Origin: FW021-bin31 sp964478125
GTDB lineage: Bacteria; Bacteroidota; Bacteroidia; Chitinophagales; Chitinophagaceae
DNA: 12,924 nucleotides
Direction: 5' to 3'
NCBI GenBank assembly: GCA_964478125.1
Contig: CAYZGR010000077.1
Coordinates: forward strand, 1-12,924
Below are positions 1 through 6,612 of the stretch, in pieces. Both the position numbers and the translations under genes were made by a program. A model generated the notes under the pieces. It made no database searches. It saw only the letters and a program-made list of their open reading frames with translations, and was not told the origin of the DNA. The stretch's first letter is position 1; each line of letters begins with the position of its first letter.

Positions 1-16
1 TTTAGCCTATCTGCCT

Positions 17-1075
17 TTATCCAATTCCAGCATAGACATCACTCATCCATTCCATCAGGGGTTTGGGCAGGCGGATCCCTGATGGATGATCCTGGTACAT
101 AGATTCAAAAAGGATTGATAATTTTTTTTCGTTTCCTTCGATATTGGAGAATAGTACGATCAGAAAATCTTTTTCGGGATTATAGTAAACGATATTTCTG
201 AATCCTGTGCTCTCACCCGAGTGAAAGACACAGAGCGTGCCATCTTTGTCACGACCTGTGAACCACCCCATATTATAATACACCCCGTTTTTTACCCTTG
301 CTTTTTCTTCATCCCAAAGCCCGCTTGTATATTGCTCTACTATTGTATTGGCAAAAAGGTTTTTGATCCATTTGGAGTAGGCTTGTATGGACATATACAC
401 TCCGCCGTCTCCCTGCGTGCCGCTTGTTACATTCTGATCTGCAGGAAGGATATGCCTCCCCGTTTTTTTGAAACCATAAGCCCTGCTTTCTATTGCTTTC
501 CCCTCTTCATAAACTTTAGACCGGGTGAGCGCGAGTGGTGCGAAAAGATACTTTTCGATAAAGCGGCTGAAAGATATTTTATGGATGGATTCAATGATCT
601 GTGCCAATAAACAATAACCTGTATTACTATAACGAAAGTGGCTTCCCGGGGGAAAATAGAGCATGCCTCTTTCCCGGATAATGGCTAATACATCTTTATC
701 GGTTAGCAGCTTTTTCTGATGAGGCGGTATAACGGCTTCGTAATCTATGATCCCCGATGTATGTAAGAGTAATTGTTTGATAGTGACGGCCCCTATATTC
801 TTTGGCAGACCGGATAAGTAAAAGTTGATCGGATCGGCGGGTTGCAATATCCCCTGTCTGCAACAATACCATATAGCTGCTGCAGTAAATTGCTTGCTGA
901 GAGACGCCATCCTGAAGTTGGTATGCTTGTCGATCAGCGATTCCGGATCCAGGCTGCGGGCGCCTGTCGCAAAAAATGTTTCCGGGCCTTTCCCGTTACG
1001 GAGCAATCCGGCCCATCCGCCCGGAGAGATATGAGCGTTTTCTTTTATATTTATATAAGGAAAAGGAACTCGCAT
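17..1075 (-). CDS. Serine beta-lactamase-fold hydrolase (class C / DD-peptidase-like family)
   Basis: A 352-residue member of the serine beta-lactamase-like family, which includes class C beta-lactamases, DD-peptidases and esterases. The catalytic set is complete: S58-L-S-K61 (SxxK, nucleophile and general base), Y149-S150-N151 (YxN) and H285-S286-G287 (the HxG equivalent of KTG). A conserved LLLHTSG block lies at 102-108. HxG rather than KTG is common in the esterase/peptidase-like members, so resistance to beta-lactams is not implied. There is no signal peptide: the ATG follows an in-frame TAA by only 9 bases and the family fold begins almost at once (G19-G28 region), so the protein appears cytoplasmic or N-terminally shortened. 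It lies 57 bases downstream of the Nudix gene on the same strand and is probably co-transcribed. The substrate cannot be told from the sequence. Confidence 0.88.
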   Translation of the reverse strand: MRVPFPYINIKENAHISPGGWAGLLRNGKGPETFFATGARSLDPESLIDKHTNFRMASLSKQFTAAAIWYCCRQGILQPADPINFYLSGLPKNIGAVTIKQLLLHTSGIIDYEAVIPPHQKKLLTDKDVLAIIRERGMLYFPPGSHFRYSNTGYCLLAQIIESIHKISFSRFIEKYLFAPLALTRSKVYEEGKAIESRAYGFKKTGRHILPADQNVTSGTQGDGGVYMSIQAYSKWIKNLFANTIVEQYTSGLWDEEKARVKNGVYYNMGWFTGRDKDGTLCVFHSGESTGFRNIVYYNPEKDFLIVLFSNIEGNEKKLSILFESMYQDHPSGIRLPKPLMEWMSDVYAGIG

Positions 1076-1132
1076 TGATCCGGATTAAATTGTTTTTCCT
1101 CCCATTAAAGGGAAACCCCAAAGGATCTGAAC

Positions 1133-1795
1133 TTACAAATATCCGGCAGCCCGGAAGACCGGTTTCAGATTGGGGTAACTGTACTTTAAATATTTCTCTA
1201 CATTTTCAGGCTTGATCCATTGGATGTCTATGATATCTTCTTCGATCTGGGGGATGGTCAGTTCACTACCCGTGAATTCCATCTGGTACCAATGGGTTTG
1301 TTTTAGAATATCCTTTTGAGGATCGCCTTGGCGGTCAACTTCAATACTTTTATCCTTGTAAAAAGAATGAGGATAAGAATGCCAGGTATCTGTTAGTTTT
1401 CGAACGATCCTTATGTTTTGCAGTCCGGTTTCCTCCGTGACTTCTCTAAGGGCCGTTTCTTCCGGGGTCTCCGGGGGATCCATCTTCCCTTTAGGAAGAT
1501 CCCACTTTCCGCGGCGGAATAGAAGCAGTATTTCTTCAGCCGTATTGATCACCAATCCGCCGGCTGCTTCCCAATGATCGAAATTTTCCATTAAAAAGTT
1601 CCACATTTCGGAAGGGTGATCCATTTGGAAATGGTAGCCGTGGGCAGCCTCCTCTTTCAGTTTGTCAAGTAAAGACGGCACCAGGTTCAATTTAGGATTT
1701 TGTATTATGGTAAGTTTTGAGGAAGGAGGTGTTCCCGACCGGGTTTCTTTTCTCGAAATGACAACGGGCTTGTTATGAATAAATATAGTTTGCAT
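1133..1795 (-). CDS. Nudix hydrolase
   Basis: A 220-residue Nudix protein. It carries a perfect Nudix box, GX5EX7REUXEEXGU, at residues 103-125 (G103, E109, R117-E118, E121-E122, G124), the Mg2+-binding loop that hydrolyses a nucleoside diphosphate linked to another group. The catalytic domain starts near residue 75 (AAGGLVI) and a basic strand with WDLPKGK precedes the box. About 70 residues before it do not look like the Nudix fold; this N-terminal extension also occurs in the Bacteroidota homologues I know of. The substrate (oxidised nucleotides, dinucleoside polyphosphates, ADP-ribose) cannot be assigned. It is transcribed divergently from pyrE with only 47 bases between the two start codons, an arrangement I associate with this phylum. 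It probably heads a two-gene unit with the downstream serine hydrolase. Confidence 0.93.
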   Translation of the reverse strand: MQTIFIHNKPVVISRKETRSGTPPSSKLTIIQNPKLNLVPSLLDKLKEEAAHGYHFQMDHPSEMWNFLMENFDHWEAAGGLVINTAEEILLLFRRGKWDLPKGKMDPPETPEETALREVTEETGLQNIRIVRKLTDTWHSYPHSFYKDKSIEVDRQGDPQKDILKQTHWYQMEFTGSELTIPQIEEDIIDIQWIKPENVEKYLKYSYPNLKPVFRAAGYL

Positions 1796-1807
1796 GGTTC
1801 GGTCTCG

Positions 1808-1838
1808 TTGGGATTTTCAGCATTTTCCTGTAGGTTTG
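1808..1838 (+). promoter_or_regulatory. pyrE promoter (TTG-N20-TAGGTTTG)
   Basis: TTG at 1808-1810 and an exact TAnnTTTG box (TAGGTTTG) at 1831-1838 are separated by 20 bases, matching the primary sigma-factor promoter of Bacteroidota. Only four bases separate the last G of the -7 box from the pyrE ATG at 1843, so the predicted start site falls on or next to the start codon. Confidence 0.7.
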
Positions 1839-1842
1839 CTGC

Positions 1843-2472
1843 ATGAAAAGCAGAGAGAAACAGGTGGCTGAAAAGCTTTTGCAAATTAATGCAATTCGCC
1901 TGAATGTGCAAACTCCTTTTACCTGGGCTTCCGGGTGGAAGTCACCGGTATATTGCGATAACAGGCGTATATTATCCTATCCTGTCGTACGGGAATTTAT
2001 TAAATCGGAAATGAGCAATCTGGTATTTGAGACTTTTCCCGATGCCGAATTGCTGGCGGGAGTGGCTACCGGTGGAATCGCCCACGGAGCGCTGGTTGCC
2101 GATCAGATCAAGCTTCCATTTGCCTATGTACGCGCAAAGGCTAAAGGACACGGATTGGGCAATCGCATTGAAGGGGTGGTGGAGGAAGGAGCCCAGACGG
2201 TTGTTATAGAGGATCTGATATCCACGGGGGGGAGCAGCCTGGACGCCTGTCTTGCATTGCGGGAAGCAGGGGCGGAGGTCATCGGTCTTGTAGCGGTATT
2301 TACTTATGGGTTTCCCGTAGCGGAGGAAGCCTTTAAACGTGCCGGTATCCCCTTTTATACCCTTAGTAATTACCCGGAGATGATAGAGGAAGCCAAAAGC
2401 AAAGGTGTCGTTTCGGAAGATCAGATGGAGGCATTGGCTGCCTGGAGGCAAAATCCATCGGAATGGGGATAG
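1843..2472 (+). CDS. pyrE: Orotate phosphoribosyltransferase
   Basis: This enzyme of de novo pyrimidine synthesis converts orotate and PRPP to orotidine 5'-monophosphate and pyrophosphate in the cytoplasm. At 209 residues it has the normal family length. The PRPP-binding signature is at residues 120-132 (VVIEDLISTGGSS), with the acidic pair E123-D124. The flexible catalytic loop is at 95-111 (YVRAKAKGHGLGNRIEG), carrying R97, K99, K101 and H103. The N-terminal ASGWKSPVYCDNR stretch (29-41) is also typical. This ATG is the only reasonable start: the next methionine is residue 57, beyond conserved sequence. There is no Shine-Dalgarno site, and the promoter lies directly upstream. An HMA-fold gene follows 40 bases later on the same strand with no evident promoter of its own. 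Confidence 0.98.
   Translation: MKSREKQVAEKLLQINAIRLNVQTPFTWASGWKSPVYCDNRRILSYPVVREFIKSEMSNLVFETFPDAELLAGVATGGIAHGALVADQIKLPFAYVRAKAKGHGLGNRIEGVVEEGAQTVVIEDLISTGGSSLDACLALREAGAEVIGLVAVFTYGFPVAEEAFKRAGIPFYTLSNYPEMIEEAKSKGVVSEDQMEALAAWRQNPSEWG
1882..1911 (-). promoter_or_regulatory. Candidate promoter of the Nudix gene, inside pyrE
   Basis: On the minus strand a TTG (1911-1909) is followed, after 19 bases, by TTAATTTG (1889-1882). This differs from the Bacteroidota -7 consensus TAnnTTTG at one position. It would start RNA near 1877, giving a leader of about 80 bases. It lies within the first codons of pyrE, so the two divergent promoters would overlap. This is a motif match only. Confidence 0.35.
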
Positions 2473-2512
2473 ATCGAACCACATCGCTCATATACGGTTA
2501 AAATGCTGAGTT

Positions 2513-3013
2513 ATGAAAAAGTTATTTGTATTATTCTTTTTAAGCCTGGGCTTATTTATAGGCGCTGAGGGGCAAAATATGCATGACCGCGCCACGCTCC
2601 ATATTAAAACCAGCGTAAGATGCGCCGTGGACCAAAAACGTATTGAAGATTATTTTAAAAGGGAGCCCGGGATTCAATATTTACATGTCAATTATCAAAA
2701 TAAAATGGTGACTGTAAGGTATACGCCCAGCCGTACCAATCCTTCTAACATTCGTACAGCCATTGCTAATCTGGGTTATGACGCTGATACGGTAAAGGCC
2801 AATCCCTATTATAAAAAAAGACTTCCCCCCTGTCCTAAATTAGAAGCGAGGAAAGCGAGACAAAAAGCCATGGAAGAGAAACGAAAAGCCATGGAAGAGA
2901 AAAGAAAGGCTTTGCGGGAAAAACAACAGGCCCTACGGGAAAAAAGAAGAACAGAGGCGGCGGAGAAAAGAGCAGCTATGGAAGCCCGGCAGAAAAAAGC
3001 GGAAAGCCACTGA
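2513..3013 (+). CDS. Secreted HMA-fold protein with charged heptad tail and degraded metal site
   Basis: 166 residues. Residues 1-20 form a signal peptide (MKK, then a hydrophobic run to about G17, with AEG/QN near the cleavage point). Residues 27-95 read as a heavy-metal-associated (HMA, beta-alpha-beta-beta-alpha-beta) domain: ATLHIKT, an RIEDYF helix, a VTVRY strand and an IRTAIANLGYDAD helix. Periplasmic Bacteroidota relatives I recall carry CxxC at the first loop and a Cys-Cys pair after the domain. Here the loop is C37-A-V-D40 and the end is L104-PPC107-P, so only two cysteines remain. Residues 109-166 are almost entirely K, R, E, A, Q and M, with four 7-residue units and likely a long charged helix. 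Role unknown: metal trafficking or a repurposed scaffold. It probably rides on the pyrE transcript. Its downstream context is lost in the gap. Confidence 0.82.
   Translation: MKKLFVLFFLSLGLFIGAEGQNMHDRATLHIKTSVRCAVDQKRIEDYFKREPGIQYLHVNYQNKMVTVRYTPSRTNPSNIRTAIANLGYDADTVKANPYYKKRLPPCPKLEARKARQKAMEEKRKAMEEKRKALREKQQALREKRRTEAAEKRAAMEARQKKAESH
2863..2902 (+). repeat. Tandem 21-base coding repeat, two near-identical copies
   Basis: The 19-base word AAAAGCCATGGAAGAGAAA occurs at 2863-2881 and again at 2884-2902, a 21-base period encoding KAMEEKR twice (residues 118-131). Two more diverged 7-residue units follow (KALREKQ, QALREKR; residues 132-145). The near-identity of the first two copies suggests a recent duplication by slippage. 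Confidence 0.8.
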
Positions 3014-3033
3014 TTGATTTAATGGTCAAGGGT

Positions 3034-3133
3034 NNNNNNNNNNNNNNNNNNNNNNNNNNNNNNNNNNNNNNNNNNNNNNNNNNNNNNNNNNNNNNNNNNN
3101 NNNNNNNNNNNNNNNNNNNNNNNNNNNNNNNNN
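3034..3133. other. Assembly gap (100 N)
   Basis: Exactly 100 undetermined bases, the conventional placeholder for a scaffold join of unknown length. Genes or promoters between the HMA-fold gene and the acetyltransferase may be missing. The 20 bases before and 68 bases after it contain no recognisable gene. Confidence 0.97.
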
Positions 3134-3201
3134 CCGGCAATGCAGTGTAGCCGGAGGGGCTAAAGGGGTTGACTAAAATGAGATGAATGGGTAATTGACC
3201 T

Positions 3202-3684
3202 ATGGGTATACATATTCGATATGGAATAGAAACGGACGCGGCTATTTTAGCAGGCTTTCAGGTAAAGATGGCGGAAGAAACGGAAAATTTGCAGCTTGAT
3301 GAAGAGCAGGTAGCGGAAGGCGTATTGCAGATCATTAAGGATAGGTCCAAAGGATTTTATCTTGTTGCTGAAAATGACAACGAGGACCTGGAAGGATGCC
3401 TCATTATTACTTATGAGTGGAGCGATTGGAGGAATGGATGGATCTGGTGGATTGGAAGCCTGTATGTGGATCAGGCCAGCCGCAAAAGGGGGATCTTTAA
3501 AAAAATGTTGAATAAAGTCATTGAATTCTCCCGGCAACATAATGTCAAAGTATTGCGGCTTTACATGGATGAGAACAACGAACAGGCGCGTGCGGCATAT
3601 TTGAAGAGCGGATTTAAGTTTTCCAACTATCAGGTTTTTGAATTTGAACAAATGCCCGTCCCGGGCGAAACGATCTCAGAATAA
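3202..3684 (+). CDS. GNAT-family N-acetyltransferase
   Basis: 160 residues with a single GNAT domain, which transfers an acetyl group from acetyl-CoA to an amine. The N-terminal strand IRYGIETDA and helix AILAGFQVKMAEET (about 5-27) form motifs C/D. The central strand GSLYVDQASR (85-94) leads into the acetyl-CoA loop R94-K-R-G97-I-F99, where the usual R/QxxGxG/A has Phe at its last position. The ENNEQARAAYLKSGF helix (124-138) is a classical motif B end. The IWWIGSLYV strand resembles a Bacteroidota subgroup with no known substrate. The upstream 68 bases contain no promoter I recognise, and the assembly gap lies just before them. The stop codon overlaps by 9 bases the end of the convergent peptidase-barrel gene. 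Confidence 0.9.
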   Translation: MGIHIRYGIETDAAILAGFQVKMAEETENLQLDEEQVAEGVLQIIKDRSKGFYLVAENDNEDLEGCLIITYEWSDWRNGWIWWIGSLYVDQASRKRGIFKKMLNKVIEFSRQHNVKVLRLYMDENNEQARAAYLKSGFKFSNYQVFEFEQMPVPGETISE

Positions 3685-6612
3685 ATTAATCGGGATGCTG
3701 ATGTTAAAGATGTTTTTTTTCCCCGGCGCTTGAGGATCCTTATCAAGGAGCCTGGAATATCGGATCCCGATCGGGATACTTAATGCATTAAATATTTTCG
3801 TGTCAAGGTAAAGAGTAGCGCCTGCAGAACGGAAGGTTTGCCTTTCGGGATCAAACCTTGTCGGCAAATGAGCCCGGCTGTAGTCATAGAACAAATGTAG
3901 TCTGATCCTCAGCAAATAAGCAAAAGTCAGGCCCCAATCAGGATAAGCTACAGGTAACTGATAATTGGTCCCCAGCAGGTATATATTTTTATAGGGGATG
4001 CTTTGGTAGCCGTAGGCATAACTAAAATTATCATTAAATTTATATTGATCCCTGTTTTTTGTTTCGGAGTAAGCTGTTGTAAAATAAAGGCTGTGATTCC
4101 TGAACAACCCCGGAAGGAACAGATTTAATTTTGTGGTAAGTTGTTCTGCATTTAAAGACCCGAGCGTTTTGTTCCATCTCACGGAAAGAGAAGCCCCGAA
4201 CTTTGGATTGATTTCCTGTATGGTGCGGTTACGTATGTCCTGGAAAGAAAGGCCTGCAGAGATATAAGACACTCCCTTGACCTGCTTCTTGATCTGTTTG
4301 GTTTCTTTGAAATATAGTGTACTCCTGTGGTAAGTGCCGGAGAGGTTCAACTGCCTCTGGTATAAACTGCCGGACAGGTTGAACGGGACTTGAATACCCG
4401 AATACCAGTTAACTTCATTCCAGCGTACAGGGAGCGTATCCCTAACAAGATCCTGCCGGTTAAAAAAGGCTTTGACACCTCCCTGTATAAACGGAAACAA
4501 ACCGCCATAAATAAGATCGGCATCTACAAAAGGCGCCTTTTCGTTGAAGTTATAGCCCCCGCCCGTATTCACTTGTAGCGTATTTAATACGTCCCGGGAC
4601 TGGAGATACAACCCGGTTTCCGGATAAGCTGACAGAAAGGACCAGCTGTGTATCCTGATCAAATGCCGGAGGGGATGATAGGGTTTGACAGGATATTCCC
4701 TTTGCGGGACGTCGTTTATTATAGCGTGTGATCCACCATGAGAAAGCGCTTTTGGAACAAAAGGATCAGACTTTTTTATATCTGAAAAGCTTACTTTTTC
4801 CCCGTTTCCCGGGCTTTGGGGCATGGCTAATAATTGGTAGCCTGAAGCGGTATACTCGTCAAAAATAATACGTTGATTCAAAGTATCTATAGCAAGACTG
4901 TAATTTCCCAAAGGTCTTTTGGCTATTTGAAACAACTGTTTATCCTTTTTCCGAAGTGCAAAAAGCTGGGTTTCTTCCTTGTAGGAGGCGGGAAAATAAA
5001 GATAGTGCGAACTGTTTACAGGAGGTCCGATCGCCTTGGGGAGAAAAGGCGTTAAGAGGGTCTGGCGACCATTTCTTAGATTTATTTTTATAAGCGCCAT
5101 ATGGCCAAGCGTATCTCTTGCTCCTGTAATTATTATGTTTTTAGTATTTCCAAACACCGGGTAGGTATAAGAGTAATGTTTGGGATTAGAGATGATGTTT
5201 TCAACCTTGCCGTTTGAGGCATTTAAGAGGACGAGACGGCTCTCACTATCTCTTGATACTTCCACAGTTACAATCATATTCCCATCACGAGACAAAGCGG
5301 GAGCGTAAAAGCGGCTCTTATGGGTGAGCGTGTTTGTATGTCCGGTTTTCAGGTCATGGATACGCAGAACAGAGTAATTTCTCCATCCCCATCTTAGATC
5401 CGGACGGTATTCTGCCCATACCAGCTTTTGTCCGCCATAGGAAAAATAGGGATCAAGCGTATTCCCCAGCCGAACGATCCGCTGATCTTCTCCTTTTTCT
5501 CCTTCGATCCGAACGATCTCCGGATGTTGCGCGTACCCGTTTTTTACTGCTAACAGGCGCCCCCTTTCTGTCACATGAGGATACCGGTAATTTAACACCG
5601 TTCTGCCTGTAGCTTTTCTTAGGGTATCTGCTGCAGTGGAATGAAAATTTTGTTTTTCTTTTTCCCAGGTATTTTCAAAATGGGATAGGGCGGCAGAATA
5701 AAAAGTCCTGATATTTTCGCCTGTTTGATATCTTAAAACGGCGGCTAAAGGATAAAAACCATATTTAAAAAGATGGAAAGGCCTGTCGGGGTGTTTTTTG
5801 TTTTCCTGTAGGATGACCTTTCGGTTCAATAAGGATTCCTGTAGGGTTTTCTTCCAGAAATCGTATCCATATTTTTCCCTTCCGTAAGCGACCATCATGT
5901 ATCCCCAGGGATAGACGTCCGGGATCAGGTCGCGTAAAGAACCGTTCCGGATCTTGGCAAATTTATAGTGCCGGTCAGAATAATAAAAACTTTTAAAAGG
6001 TTCCAGAAACGAAGGCAGCCGGCCTCTGCCCTGATCGGTTAATTTTGTTTCCATAAAGACCGCATCGCCTTCCCAGTACCAGTCGGGGATTAAAACATGC
6101 GTGGCAAGGGCCTGCCCGTCTTCTCCGAACAGGATGCGAAAAGTTTTTCCGAGCCCCGTCCGGAAATTCATGTTCTGGAGGGCATGCCAGGTCTCATGGA
6201 TACTTAACTCGTTGAGCCAGTTATCGGTGCCCAGAGAAAAGTTGTCGAAAGGAGGCGTGGTTTGAAAAACCGCACGGAAGGGGCTTAGGGTCACGAAACC
6301 ATTAGAAAGAGCGGTGTGGGGTTGTAATATAATATTCAGTTTTTCAAATTTGTTTCCAATGGCGTAACGTTCATGCCGGTTGACATAAAGTGAAGTGTTC
6401 ATCACCTGGAAGGCCCGGAATTGATCACCTTTTGGAAAAATGACGCGGAGGCTGTCCGAGTTTATTTGCATCCAGTTTATGGAGGGCGGGTTGCCGCCAA
6501 ATTGTTGTGCTTTCGATTGAAGCATGCTGCCGAGCAACAAAAGGATCAGCAGAGGCCTTAGAAGATAGTTATGATTGGAAAGGGTCATGGTATGATTATA
6601 GGGCGTTAGCAT
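3676..6612 (-). CDS. Secreted zinc-peptidase / beta-propeller / outer-membrane barrel fusion protein
   Basis: 978 residues. Residues 1-35 form a signal peptide (hydrophobic run L21-L27, cleavage after SKA35 before QQ). Residues about 70-300 hold a metallopeptidase domain with H139-E-T-W-H143 (HExxH) and, 38 residues after the second His, W180-E181-G-D-A in WYWEGDAVFME. E181 is the likely third zinc ligand, as in gluzincin/MA-type peptidases. Residues about 340-620 contain repeated WD/TolB-like strands (DPYFSYGGQKLVW, APALSRDGNMIV, YPVFGNTKNIII). The last 320 or so residues are alternating aromatic/polar beta strands ending in IPINLF, with a terminal Phe as expected for an outer-membrane barrel. 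Such proteins are often labelled TolB-like. The start overlaps the sdaA stop by 7 bases, suggesting translational coupling; M9 (6588) is an alternative start that keeps the signal peptide. Substrate unknown. Confidence 0.85.
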   Translation of the reverse strand: MLTPYNHTMTLSNHNYLLRPLLILLLLGSMLQSKAQQFGGNPPSINWMQINSDSLRVIFPKGDQFRAFQVMNTSLYVNRHERYAIGNKFEKLNIILQPHTALSNGFVTLSPFRAVFQTTPPFDNFSLGTDNWLNELSIHETWHALQNMNFRTGLGKTFRILFGEDGQALATHVLIPDWYWEGDAVFMETKLTDQGRGRLPSFLEPFKSFYYSDRHYKFAKIRNGSLRDLIPDVYPWGYMMVAYGREKYGYDFWKKTLQESLLNRKVILQENKKHPDRPFHLFKYGFYPLAAVLRYQTGENIRTFYSAALSHFENTWEKEKQNFHSTAADTLRKATGRTVLNYRYPHVTERGRLLAVKNGYAQHPEIVRIEGEKGEDQRIVRLGNTLDPYFSYGGQKLVWAEYRPDLRWGWRNYSVLRIHDLKTGHTNTLTHKSRFYAPALSRDGNMIVTVEVSRDSESRLVLLNASNGKVENIISNPKHYSYTYPVFGNTKNIIITGARDTLGHMALIKINLRNGRQTLLTPFLPKAIGPPVNSSHYLYFPASYKEETQLFALRKKDKQLFQIAKRPLGNYSLAIDTLNQRIIFDEYTASGYQLLAMPQSPGNGEKVSFSDIKKSDPFVPKALSHGGSHAIINDVPQREYPVKPYHPLRHLIRIHSWSFLSAYPETGLYLQSRDVLNTLQVNTGGGYNFNEKAPFVDADLIYGGLFPFIQGGVKAFFNRQDLVRDTLPVRWNEVNWYSGIQVPFNLSGSLYQRQLNLSGTYHRSTLYFKETKQIKKQVKGVSYISAGLSFQDIRNRTIQEINPKFGASLSVRWNKTLGSLNAEQLTTKLNLFLPGLFRNHSLYFTTAYSETKNRDQYKFNDNFSYAYGYQSIPYKNIYLLGTNYQLPVAYPDWGLTFAYLLRIRLHLFYDYSRAHLPTRFDPERQTFRSAGATLYLDTKIFNALSIPIGIRYSRLLDKDPQAPGKKNIFNISIPINLF

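Noticed and set aside
1784..1792. TATAGTTTG at the start of the Nudix gene, considered as a plus-strand -7 box.
   Set aside because: The spacing inside the box is wrong (one or three bases instead of two) and the nearest TTG is only 11-13 bases away; the box at 1831-1838 fits pyrE better.
3764..3777. A perfect 14-base palindrome (ATCCCGATCGGGAT) near the end of the peptidase-barrel gene.
   Set aside because: It lies within coding sequence, has no loop or T-run for a terminator, and one such palindrome is unremarkable in 13 kb.
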